Positions 35,520 to 43,766 of a stretch of DNA of 64,000 nt are shown piece after piece (within the stretch, counting starts at the first letter, position 1; every line of letters starts with the position of its first letter). The stretch is from the NCBI RefSeq assembly GCF_024808255.1, contig NZ_JANTYS010000025.1:1-64000 (forward strand), given 5' to 3'. Under the pieces are notes generated by a model. That model was not told the origin of the DNA. It saw only the letters and a program-made list of their open reading frames with translations, and did not search any database. The position numbers and the translations under genes are program-made. Source of the stretch: Mucilaginibacter dorajii (lineage in GTDB: Bacteria; Bacteroidota; Bacteroidia; Sphingobacteriales; Sphingobacteriaceae).

Positions 35520-36407
35520 TTAAATGGTATTTACATCTACACGGGTAGCAATATTGCTAAAATATACATCTTCCAGGTTGGGCGTAGCAGGAGCGAAACC
35601 TTTGCCTGGATCAGTTTCGGCCAGGATACGGATATGGAGCTTGCCCGTTTTTAGCTGGGTAGAGATCACCGAAAAATCATCCTGGTAAAAGCTTAGTTCG
35701 GCCTTATCAATGGCCTTGCTAAAAATCCGGCCCTCCATTTCGTTTACGGCTGTATCGGGTTCGCCGGCATATAAAACCTCGCCCTGGCAAATAATGGCAA
35801 AGTTGGAGCACAGCGTACTCACATCCTCCACAATATGGGTTGATAGGATAACGATGGTGTTTTCGCCAAGCTGGCTTAACAGGTTATAAAAGCGGTTGCG
35901 CTCGGCGGGGTCAAGTCCGGCGGTGGGTTCATCAACAATAATAAGTTTGGGATTGCCAATCAGCGCCTGCGCTATGCCGAAACGCTGTTTCATACCGCCC
36001 GAATACGTGCCCAGGTTTTTCCTTTTATCCTTGCCCAGGTTTACGTTATCAAGCAGGGCGGCAACCAGTTCTTTACGTTCGGCATTGTTGCCTACACCTT
36101 TTAGCTGCGCAATATGGTCAAGCATACGCTCGGCACTTATTTTAGGATATACACCAAACTCCTGGGGGAGGTAGCCTAATAATTGCCGTACCTCGGTTTT
36201 GTTTTTGAGCACATCCAGATCATCTAAAAAGATGCTACCGGCATCGGCCTCCTGCAAGGTGGCAATGGTACGCATCAGTGATGATTTGCCCGCACCGTTA
36301 GGGCCCAATAGGCCAAACATGCCGTTATTTAAGGTAAGCGATACATCCTTAAGCGCGTGAACACCGTTGGAGTATGTTTTTGAAAGTGAATTGATCTGTA
36401 ATTTCAT
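35520..36407 (-). CDS. ABC transporter ATP-binding protein
   Basis: 295 residues. Walker A GPNGAGKSSLM near residue 36, Q-loop in YLPQEFGVYP, signature YSGGMKQRFG, Walker B LIIVDEPTAGLDP and an H-loop in STHIVED. About 60 C-terminal residues form an accessory domain. Likely the motor of the permease-M1 fusion immediately downstream (12-bp gap). Intact. Confidence 0.93.
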   Translation of the reverse strand: MKLQINSLSKTYSNGVHALKDVSLTLNNGMFGLLGPNGAGKSSLMRTIATLQEADAGSIFLDDLDVLKNKTEVRQLLGYLPQEFGVYPKISAERMLDHIAQLKGVGNNAERKELVAALLDNVNLGKDKRKNLGTYSGGMKQRFGIAQALIGNPKLIIVDEPTAGLDPAERNRFYNLLSQLGENTIVILSTHIVEDVSTLCSNFAIICQGEVLYAGEPDTAVNEMEGRIFSKAIDKAELSFYQDDFSVISTQLKTGKLHIRILAETDPGKGFAPATPNLEDVYFSNIATRVDVNTI

Positions 36408-36429
36408 AAGGATTGGAAGGTTAAGCTGT

Positions 36430-37164
36430 TTATTGTTTTATGGTTTTAATAGCGGCCCCATTCATAATAAGTAAAGCGCTATCTGCCATTTGATAATGCA
36501 GATCGGTGATTTTCGCTTCGCTTAAAATGAGCTGACCTTTGTTACGGATATCAAAATTGGTATGCTGAATGTTATTGGTTTTTAAAAGGGTTAGTTTTGA
36601 TAAACTGTTATCGTTGATACTGGTTACAGCTTTTAAATAACCGAGGCTATTATTGATTAGTATTACCTCACTTCCCCATTGCTGCGTAATAGCAAGGCTA
36701 TCCTGTTTAAAGCCATCTATTAACACATGGTGCCTTCCCCAGCCATCAATAGCTGTGGTATCGGTATAACTTACTTTATTTAAAGTATAAGTAGCGTTGG
36801 CGTGCATGGCTTTAAGGTTGGGGCACGATATAATGATCATATAATCATCGCCGGTATTAAAGCGGGCGTAACCCCAGTTTAAATCAACCTGCAGGGTGTT
36901 GCCGGTTTGTTTAAACACCAGGTTGTCTTTAGGCATATTGTTAACCATCACCTTAAAAGGCCCCTGTACCAGTTTTACATTAACGTTTTCTGATGGGTTG
37001 ATGATCACTTCATTAAAATTGCGGTAAGGCAGGGTGGTAAAGTTAAAGTAGGGGTCTTTGTAATGGCCGGTAAGGTATTCCCTTTTCATGGCTATGGCGT
37101 ACACGATGTTTGATATAACCAGTGTAAGCAAAATGGCTATCAAAAATTTATTACTGGTTTTCAT
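36430..37164 (-). CDS. Envelope protein with DUF2807/GIN-like pattern
   Basis: 244 residues from ATG 37164 (MKTSNKFLIAILL). One N-terminal membrane segment, then beta-rich sequence resembling the DUF2807 auto-transporter-adhesin/GIN fold: NFNEVIINPSENVNVKLVQG, then repeated short beta/loop units (LKAMHANATYTLNKVSY). The start overlaps the GntR gene stop by 14 bp, which suggests coupled translation. The upstream start at 37242 would be inside the GntR gene and is rejected. Confidence 0.7.
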   Translation of the reverse strand: MKTSNKFLIAILLTLVISNIVYAIAMKREYLTGHYKDPYFNFTTLPYRNFNEVIINPSENVNVKLVQGPFKVMVNNMPKDNLVFKQTGNTLQVDLNWGYARFNTGDDYMIIISCPNLKAMHANATYTLNKVSYTDTTAIDGWGRHHVLIDGFKQDSLAITQQWGSEVILINNSLGYLKAVTSINDNSLSKLTLLKTNNIQHTNFDIRNKGQLILSEAKITDLHYQMADSALLIMNGAAIKTIKQ

Positions 37165-37549
37165 GGCCTGCATCTTTTTGGAGTTGATTATCTTTTTTAA
37201 ACTGTTGGTATACCTGTTGCAGGTCATCCAATTCAATATCAAGCAACTGGATGTTCCTGAAAAAATCGGGCAGCTCCTGCTGCATAAAACGTTCTTTACG
37301 GATGGCTTTTATTTTGGCGGCGCCATCGGCCGCTACAAAAAGGCCCATACCCCGCTTGTTGATGATCACTTCCTGGTTTTGCAAAAGTTCATAAGCGCGA
37401 TTAACCGTATTGGGGTTAACTTCAAGCTCAATGGCCAAATCGCGGATGGAGGTGATCTTCTCGCCGGCGGGCCATTTGCCCGTTAATATATTTTCGCTTA
37501 CCGCTCCGGCAATTTGCAGGTAAATGGGTTCGTTTTCTTTAAAATCCAT
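37151..37549 (-). CDS. GntR-family regulator, YtrA type
   Basis: 132 residues from the ATG at 37549 (MDFKENEPIYLQI). Winged helix of GntR type: ILTGKWPAGEKITSIRDLAI, EVNPNTVNRAYELLQNQEVI. The short C-terminal helical tail (no large effector domain) places it with YtrA-type repressors that control ABC transporter operons. It lies 11 bp after the permease gene in a seven-gene operon. It likely represses the operon via the inverted repeat at 39204-39225. Confidence 0.9.
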   Translation of the reverse strand: MDFKENEPIYLQIAGAVSENILTGKWPAGEKITSIRDLAIELEVNPNTVNRAYELLQNQEVIINKRGMGLFVAADGAAKIKAIRKERFMQQELPDFFRNIQLLDIELDDLQQVYQQFKKDNQLQKDAGHENQ

Positions 37550-37560
37550 GTGCTGTAAAA

Positions 37561-38352
37561 TTAAGCCTGCTTTTCTTTTAACCGGTAGTAAGCCGCAATC
37601 CAAAACAAAACCGCGATAACCAAATACATCACAAATGCATAACCTTCCCTGTTATTAACCAGGTTGACGACCATGACGTGACCGTTTTCCAGAAAAGCGA
37701 CGTTTGTTAAAGGCAATGACGAAAAGGTATCTTTATGAAGCAACGCATCCATCAAAAGCTTGTTGCCAAACATTAAGACCGCTACCGCGATAAAAAACAG
37801 GAACGCCGTTTTAATAAAGTGGAGCTTTTTAAAACAGATGGCACCAAAAAAAGCAATGCTGTGCAAAAGCGAATAAATGGCCAATGCCACGTATAATAAA
37901 GGATATTGCAATGCACCGGGCTTTTGGAAAATGTTGAATAACTCGGGCTTTTGCTGCGCAAAATGCTTCGCGTTTATTAAAAACAGCATTACCAGGTAAA
38001 AGCTGCCGGTAACTATTATAAACAAAATGGCAAAAGAGTATAACCAGGCCACCAGGTATTTTTCGAAGTGGCTGGCCGGTAACGATAACCAGGTTATCAC
38101 TTTTTTACTGCTGCCATATTCGGCAAAAATGGTACTGGTAAATATGGTGCCGGATAGCAAAAGTATCCAGGCATACAGCAGCATCTGGAACATAGGATCG
38201 AGCGAGGTATTGATCATGTATATTAAGAAGCTTCCGCCCATCACCATTACACCTACCAACACCACTATCGACATCAGGTACCTGGTGTAATGCTCCTGGC
38301 TGTGCTTTATAAAAAGCCTGCCAAACCTGGCCGGACTAAAAAAGTTTGACAT
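37561..38352 (-). CDS. ABC-2 type permease
   Basis: 263 residues with about six membrane segments (HYTRYLMSIVVLVGVMVMGG, YLVAWLYSFAILFIIVTGSF, and others). A conserved SSKKVITWLSLPASHFEKYL stretch near residue 77 follows the second segment. Starts 3 bp after the upstream ATPase, so it is its probable partner. Substrate unknown. Confidence 0.8.
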   Translation of the reverse strand: MSNFFSPARFGRLFIKHSQEHYTRYLMSIVVLVGVMVMGGSFLIYMINTSLDPMFQMLLYAWILLLSGTIFTSTIFAEYGSSKKVITWLSLPASHFEKYLVAWLYSFAILFIIVTGSFYLVMLFLINAKHFAQQKPELFNIFQKPGALQYPLLYVALAIYSLLHSIAFFGAICFKKLHFIKTAFLFFIAVAVLMFGNKLLMDALLHKDTFSSLPLTNVAFLENGHVMVVNLVNNREGYAFVMYLVIAVLFWIAAYYRLKEKQA

Positions 38353-38355
38353 ATG

Positions 38356-39192
38356 CTATGATGCTTTTAATAATTCAACTATTTTTTTGTTACCACTAAT
38401 AATGGCATTGAACAACAGTTCCAGGTCTACCTTGCTAAAGCGGCCCGATGTGTTTTGTAAAATGGCGTTGGTGCCCCGCATATCCTTTTCTTCATATACC
38501 GGCTTTAAACCTTCGGTATCGGCATAAAAACCGAAGGTTAATTTTTCTACCACTTCGTCCATAGGCAGGTTAACTACAATTTCTTTTTCGTGCAATACAA
38601 GCAGGGTATCAATCAGGCTATCCAGATCGCGCACCTGGTGGGTTGATATCACAATGCAGCGCTCATCGGTAAGTACCGAGGCTATAAGTTTCCTGAACTG
38701 CACTTTTGAAGGGATATCCAGCCCGTTTGTAGGCTCATCCATAACCAGTAAACCGGTGTTGGTAGCCAGACCGAAGGCGATCATGGCCTTTTTTTGTTGA
38801 CCGAATGATTGTTTATCCATCACCGCGTTTTCATCAACATCTAAAGCTTTGAGGTAGATATAAAAATCCGACTTGCTGAATTTGGGATAAAAGCCGGCGG
38901 TATTGGCTACATATTGTGCCGGGGTAAATGACGGCACGTAAATATCTTCGGCCAGGAAATAGATCTGCTCCAATACAGAAACCGGTCGGCCTGAAACGCT
39001 CAACCCTTTAAGCAAACAGCTCCCTTTTTGCGGATAGGCCAGGCCGGCCATATTTTTTAACAGGGTTGATTTACCTGCCCCGTTTTTGCCAAGCAGTCCG
39101 TAAATGTGCCCTTGCTGTAATGCAAGGTTTAAATCCTTAAACAACAGGGCTTGCCTGTTGTAGCCAAAACTCAGATTTTTAATTTCAACCAT
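38356..39192 (-). CDS. ABC transporter ATP-binding protein (YtrB-like)
   Basis: 278 residues. Walker A LLGKNGAGKSTLLKN near residue 33, Walker B LLVMDEPTNGLD and an H-loop STHQVRD. The ABC signature reads SFGQQKK rather than LSGGQ, which is degenerate. First gene of the operon, 12 bp from the inverted repeat. Likely drives the permease 3 bp downstream. Confidence 0.88.
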   Translation of the reverse strand: MVEIKNLSFGYNRQALLFKDLNLALQQGHIYGLLGKNGAGKSTLLKNMAGLAYPQKGSCLLKGLSVSGRPVSVLEQIYFLAEDIYVPSFTPAQYVANTAGFYPKFSKSDFYIYLKALDVDENAVMDKQSFGQQKKAMIAFGLATNTGLLVMDEPTNGLDIPSKVQFRKLIASVLTDERCIVISTHQVRDLDSLIDTLLVLHEKEIVVNLPMDEVVEKLTFGFYADTEGLKPVYEEKDMRGTNAILQNTSGRFSKVDLELLFNAIISGNKKIVELLKAS

Positions 39193-39203
39193 AAAGAGTA
39201 GCG

Positions 39204-39225
39204 GTGTATTGGTTATCTAATACAC
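39204..39225. promoter_or_regulatory. Putative GntR operator
   Basis: GTGTATT-N8-AATACAC, a perfect 7-bp inverted repeat, 11 nt upstream of the first operon gene. YtrA regulators bind inverted repeats of this size; binding by the operon's own GntR is inference. Confidence 0.65.
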
Positions 39226-39413
39226 AGCAAACCACGGTACTTTTTTTTGTATTTCCTAATGATTTGGAAAAAATATTTTTTTGACAGAGAGAGCAGTCGA
39301 AACATTTTTCAGATCGGGCAAAGCGCCATGTGATAATGTGTTAAAGCACTTATAGCAATAAGTGATCTTCTATTTCCAAAAACAAAACATATAATTCCCT
39401 ACTTTAGAAGTAT

Positions 39414-40919
39414 ATGTTACCTCTACTCGTTTCCAAACAAATTCGCCAGGCTGATGCTTTTACCATAGCTAATGAGCCAATTTCATCTATCGACCTGATG
39501 GAACGGGCCTCCAAAGCTTTTGTGGGCTGGTTTATTAACCATTTCCCTGATAAACACAGATCGATATCTTTTTACTGCGGCACCGGTAATAACGGTGGCG
39601 ACGGCCTGGCCATTGCCCATTTACTTAAAGAACATCAATATAAAAACATCAACATAAAAATTGCCCGCTTCAGCGATAAAGCATCTGATGATTTTAACAC
39701 TAATTTTGCCAGGTTAACGCAAACAAATATTCCGGTAATTGAAATTCAAAAAGGCGTTGACCTGCCCGGGAAAAACGGTGATATCATTATTGATGCACTG
39801 TTGGGCAGTGGCCTCAATAAGCCATTAGCCGATGATTATGAGCGACTGGTAAAACACATTAACAAACAAGGCAAGGTCGTTGTAGCTGTGGATGTGCCTA
39901 CAGGCTTCTTTTCAGAAGGCGAGGTATTGCCAGATGCTGTTGCTATCAAAGCAGACCTGGTGATCACCTTTCAGCAACCCAAGATCAATTTTCTACTACC
40001 CGAATCAGCTCCCTATATCGATTGCTGGGAGGCCGTTAACATCGGTATCAATGAAAGTTTTGTGCAATCCTTAAACTCCCCTTACCAGTTTATAGAGGAA
40101 AAAGACATCCGCGCCATATTAAAACCCAGGCACCGCTTTAGCAATAAAGGCACCTATGGGCACGCATTGATCATTGCAGGGCAGGCACAAACTATGGGGG
40201 CCGCGTTACTAAGCGCCGCGGCTGCCGCGCATGCCGGGGCCGGCTTAACCACAGCCTGCGTTCCGGAAAGCGGCTTAACTGCCCTGAATAGCTACCTGCC
40301 AGAAATTATGGCGATAGTGAGGAACGAAAGCAAATTGCCCCAAATTGAATGGGATAAATTTAACGCCATAGCCATTGGTCCTGGCTTGGGTAAAGCAGCA
40401 GATGCTGCTAATCTTTTATTGGCACTTATCAAAAACTACAAAAAACCATTAGTAATTGATGCCGATGCACTTAATTTGCTGGCCGCCGATAAAATATTAC
40501 TACAAAAGCTACCTGCCGGCAGTATTTTAACACCACACATGAAAGAGTTTGACCGCCTGTTTGGCGAGCACAAAAACTGGTGGGCAAGGCTGCAAACAGC
40601 CATGCAAAGGGCAAAAGAATATAATATTTACATTGTTTTAAAAAACGATTATACTATTACAGTATCACCAGAAGGGAAAGCTTATTTTAACTCCACAAGT
40701 AATGCCGCTATGGCATCAGGGGGGATGGGTGATGTACTTACGGGAATTATTGCCGCACTGCTTGCTCAAAAATATTCGCCATTAGATGCCTGTTTGGCAG
40801 GCGTTTATATCCATGGTAAAGCGGGCGATGAATTAGGCTTGCCTAATAGACTCAATGTAATTTTGCCGGGTAAGCTGGCCTCGCACTTACCAGTTACCAT
40901 GGCAAAATTAATGGCATAA
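39414..40919 (+). CDS. nnr: Bifunctional NAD(P)H-hydrate repair enzyme
   Basis: 501 residues. The N-terminal YjeF domain (1-215) is the epimerase (YCGTGNNGGDGLAIAHLL), and the C-terminal ribokinase-like domain is the ADP-dependent dehydratase (AIGPGLGKA, ASGGMGDVLTGIIAALLAQ). Together they turn damaged NAD(P)HX back into NAD(P)H. Fusion is normal in bacteria. Single gene with its own terminator; divergent from the ABC operon. Confidence 0.95.
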   Translation: MLPLLVSKQIRQADAFTIANEPISSIDLMERASKAFVGWFINHFPDKHRSISFYCGTGNNGGDGLAIAHLLKEHQYKNINIKIARFSDKASDDFNTNFARLTQTNIPVIEIQKGVDLPGKNGDIIIDALLGSGLNKPLADDYERLVKHINKQGKVVVAVDVPTGFFSEGEVLPDAVAIKADLVITFQQPKINFLLPESAPYIDCWEAVNIGINESFVQSLNSPYQFIEEKDIRAILKPRHRFSNKGTYGHALIIAGQAQTMGAALLSAAAAAHAGAGLTTACVPESGLTALNSYLPEIMAIVRNESKLPQIEWDKFNAIAIGPGLGKAADAANLLLALIKNYKKPLVIDADALNLLAADKILLQKLPAGSILTPHMKEFDRLFGEHKNWWARLQTAMQRAKEYNIYIVLKNDYTITVSPEGKAYFNSTSNAAMASGGMGDVLTGIIAALLAQKYSPLDACLAGVYIHGKAGDELGLPNRLNVILPGKLASHLPVTMAKLMA

Positions 40920-40951
40920 AAAAAGGATGCAAGTATCATACATCCTTTTTT
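40919..40951 (+). terminator. Terminator of nnr
   Basis: Perfect 11-bp stem (AAAAAAGGATG with CATCCTTTTTT), 11-nt loop, T-run. It begins at the stop codon. Confidence 0.85.
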
Positions 40952-41247
40952 GATTAACTATTAACTGATCTTATAAAGAACTAAATACTCATATGAATGA
41001 GTTAGATTTATCACTTACATTTTCAATTTTCACAGGCTCTGTTTAATCTAACTGGTTATAAGACGTGCGAGACATCCTAATAGTTACAAAAAAACGAATA
41101 AATGGTTTGGGTTATTGTTAAAAAGCTGTTAAATAATTACAAAAGAGTGCATTTTATTAACAAAAGCCCCCAAATGACACTTATTTTAAACAAAAAGGAC
41201 GCCTCACATAGTGAAACGTCCCGTCATTTACATGTAAACTTCTTTTT
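40952..41247. other. Intergenic, nothing recognised
   Basis: 296 bp between nnr and the anti-sigma gene. Contains only weak inverted repeats (for example GGACG/CGTCC at 41199-41220, which may be the terminator of the sigma operon). No gene seen. Confidence 0.4.
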
Positions 41248-42114
41248 TTAATATTTGCCAATAACCACCATTTGGTCAAGCGTTGGGTTAACGCTGCCGC
41301 CTCTTGGCTCTAAAGTCACCGCGAAAGCATCTGCCGAAGCAATTGATTTCATTTCCTTAATGCTGGCAGTAGTGTCACTTGCAGAGTCAAACACACCCAG
41401 GTCAACAGGCTTGCCACCTACAAGGGCCCAAAGCTGGTATTGGTGTGCTTTATCATTTTGCGCCATCTTCATATCGGCAATATCTAACACCACTTTTTTC
41501 TTACCGGGGCTAAATGCCAGTGTAATGGCCGAGGCCGGATTTTTAGGTGTGCCTTTTAAGCGGATAAGCTTGTATGAGGTATCACGAAAAACGGTAAGCT
41601 CCTTATCCATCAGGTTTACCTGGTTGGCAAACTGTTGCTTGCTTTGCTGCAGGGCTATCAACTGGCTATTTGAATCCTGTAATTTATTGTTTAAATTAAA
41701 GATAGCTACTGCGCTTGCAATCAATAAGGCCAGGCTGGCAGCAAATGCATATTTATAAAAATTGCTCTCTTTGCGTACAGGCATCGCTACAATAGCATTG
41801 CCCTGTTCTTCTTCCTCTTCTTCGTAGGTATCACTCTCGTTATGTGGTGGGGCGGCGGTAAAATTTCTGTCGTCACCAAAATTGGTAAGTAAGCTACCCA
41901 GTATTCTGCCTCTTAAATCTTCTGATGGTTCAACCGCGTTTTCTTTTGCATACAGTTCCATTGACAGTTCTATTTCATCCAGTTCGGCTTTTACCTCCGG
42001 ATGTTTAGAAGCCATCTCCTCAACCTGGCGCTTTTCGTCGGGGGTAACATCCCCCAAAACGTAAAGTTCCAGAATTCCTGTTTCGATATATGCTTTTAAA
42101 TCTTCCACTTTCAA
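41248..42114 (-). CDS. Anti-sigma factor, RskA type
   Basis: 288 residues. The cytoplasmic N-terminal part carries a sigma-binding zinc-less helix region (LKAYIETGILELYVLGDVTP), one membrane segment (YAFAASLALLIASAVAIF), and an RskA-like C-terminal periplasmic domain (about 185-288, LIRLKGTPKNPASAITLAFS and ALVGGKPVDLGVF). It overlaps the sigma gene by 4 bp (ATGA), the usual coupling. It should hold the sigma factor until an envelope signal removes it. Confidence 0.9.
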   Translation of the reverse strand: MKVEDLKAYIETGILELYVLGDVTPDEKRQVEEMASKHPEVKAELDEIELSMELYAKENAVEPSEDLRGRILGSLLTNFGDDRNFTAAPPHNESDTYEEEEEEQGNAIVAMPVRKESNFYKYAFAASLALLIASAVAIFNLNNKLQDSNSQLIALQQSKQQFANQVNLMDKELTVFRDTSYKLIRLKGTPKNPASAITLAFSPGKKKVVLDIADMKMAQNDKAHQYQLWALVGGKPVDLGVFDSASDTTASIKEMKSIASADAFAVTLEPRGGSVNPTLDQMVVIGKY

Positions 42115-42662
42115 TTAAAATGTTTTCTGAGTTCTTGTATGCCCATTCTCAACCTGGTTTTAATAGTACCCAACGGAATGCCCAATTCTTCGGCGGCTTC
42201 CACGTGTGTGTACCCTTTAAAATAAACCAGATCGATGATTGATTTTTGGTCAGGCTTTAATGTCTGAACTAAATCTTTAACACCCATCAACTCAGGCTTG
42301 TAAACTGTATTCCTTTGCTCGTCTATGAAAGCTACGTTATTTTCAATCTCCTGGTTTTTGTTTTGGTTCTTAAAATCTTTTGATCTGATCTTGTCTATTG
42401 CCAGGTTGCGGGCAATATTAACCATCCAGGTAAATAAACGGCCTTTTTCGGTACTGTAGCTTGAAAAGGAATGCCAGATTTTTACGAAAGTTTCCTGTAA
42501 AATATCTTCTGCTATAGCGGTATCTACAACAATGCGGGATATAACACCAAATAAAGAGGACGAATACATGTCATAAAGCGCTTCTATTGCAACTTTTTCA
42601 TGATTCCTTAGTGAAAGCACTAATTCGTCTTCAGAAAGAGATATTTTGCGTTTTTTGCTCAA
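42111..42662 (-). CDS. ECF RNA polymerase sigma factor (SigK-like)
   Basis: 183 residues with sigma70 region 2 (EALYDMYSSSLFGVISRIVV, ...DILQETFVKIWHSF, WMVNIARNLAIDK) and region 4 (YFKGYTHVEAAEELGIPLGTI). No ATG fits: the frame starts with TTG at 42662; alternative starts would delete region 2 residues. It lies 42 bp after lipA on the same strand. Confidence 0.9.
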   Translation of the reverse strand: MSKKRKISLSEDELVLSLRNHEKVAIEALYDMYSSSLFGVISRIVVDTAIAEDILQETFVKIWHSFSSYSTEKGRLFTWMVNIARNLAIDKIRSKDFKNQNKNQEIENNVAFIDEQRNTVYKPELMGVKDLVQTLKPDQKSIIDLVYFKGYTHVEAAEELGIPLGTIKTRLRMGIQELRKHFN

Positions 42663-42704
42663 TTTGGGTTTATTGCTCGATATGGTGAAGATATAAAGGA
42701 TATA

Positions 42705-43586
42705 TCATATTTCAAACAAGTGTTTTTCGGCGTGGTAAGATGACCGTACTAATGGTCCGCTTTCCACATATTTAAAACCCTTATCAAGGCCAATTTGTTT
42801 TAATCGTGCAAACTGATCGGGGTGAATCCAATCGATAACCGGATGGTGATTGCGGGTTGGCTGCAAATACTGGCCCAGCGTAAGGATATGCACACCAACT
42901 GCAAGTAAGTCGTCCATAGCTTTTAAAAGGTCTTCTTCTGTTTCGCCCAAACCAAGCATAATACCTGATTTTGTGCGCAAACCGGCTTCAGAAACATGTT
43001 TTAAGGCTTCCAAACTGCGGTCGTATTTAGCCTGGATGCGTACCTCTTTGGTTAAGCGGCGTACAGTTTCCAGGTTATGGGATACTACCTCGGGGCGGGT
43101 TTCCAGCACGCGGGCCAGGTTATCCCAATTGCCTCTAAAATCGGGCAGCAAAGTTTCTAATGTAGTTTCCGGGCTTTCGCGACGGATGGCATTGATGGTT
43201 TCGGCCCAGATGATAGAGCCGCCATCTTTCAAATCATCACGGTCTACCGAGGTGATTACGCAATGTTTTACCTGCATCAGCTTTACCGATGTTGCTACAC
43301 GGTTTGGCTCATCAACATCAACAGCTAAAGGCCTGCCGGTTGCTACGGCGCAAAACGAGCAGGAGCGGGTACAAATGTTACCCAATATCATAAAAGTAGC
43401 TGTGCCGGCACCCCAGCACTCGCCCATGTTGGGGCAATTACCACTTTCGCAAATAGTATGCAGTTTGTGTTCATCAACCAAACCGCGTACGTGAGCATAT
43501 TCTTTTCCTATAGGAAGCTTTACCCTAAGCCAATCGGGCTTACGTTGTACCTGGCTAACCGCGGGAACTACCGGCAATTCAATCAT
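42705..43586 (-). CDS. lipA: Lipoyl synthase
   Basis: 293 residues. Radical-SAM enzyme inserting two sulfurs into octanoyl groups to make lipoate for PDH E2. Both cluster motifs are seen: CESGNCPNMGEC (auxiliary) and CTRSCSFC (radical SAM), followed by family sequence AKYDRSLEALKHVSEAGLRT. The ATG at 43586 is chosen since the -7 box TACATTTG sits at 43591-43598; a start at 43610 would lie upstream of the transcription start. Probably leaderless. Confidence 0.95.
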   Translation of the reverse strand: MIELPVVPAVSQVQRKPDWLRVKLPIGKEYAHVRGLVDEHKLHTICESGNCPNMGECWGAGTATFMILGNICTRSCSFCAVATGRPLAVDVDEPNRVATSVKLMQVKHCVITSVDRDDLKDGGSIIWAETINAIRRESPETTLETLLPDFRGNWDNLARVLETRPEVVSHNLETVRRLTKEVRIQAKYDRSLEALKHVSEAGLRTKSGIMLGLGETEEDLLKAMDDLLAVGVHILTLGQYLQPTRNHHPVIDWIHPDQFARLKQIGLDKGFKYVESGPLVRSSYHAEKHLFEI

Positions 43587-43590
43587 GTTG

Positions 43591-43598
43591 CAAATGTA
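43591..43598 (-). promoter_or_regulatory. -7 box TACATTTG of lipA
   Basis: Exact TAnnTTTG on the minus strand, 4 nt from the ATG, with CCAA (TTGG) at about 17-nt spacing as a -33 candidate. It decides the start of lipA. Confidence 0.65.
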
Positions 43599-43766
43599 GT
43601 TAAAAAGCAAGTAACCAATTATAACGTTGCCCTTAGGTTGTAAGAATTATTACAGAAGAGTGATGGGCCCGGACACGCGGCTGCTTGTTTAAGCGGTGCT
43701 TTTTCAACTCAACCCCCATTTTTATTTAATATAATTGTATCTTGGTTTGACCTCAAAACTTTCATC

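Noticed and set aside
36430..37242. Longer start for the envelope protein (MILNWMTC...)
   Set aside because: It would overlap the GntR gene by about 90 bp and precede the membrane segment with unrelated sequence.
43586..43610. Longer start for lipA
   Set aside because: It would begin upstream of the TACATTTG promoter box and adds no family sequence.
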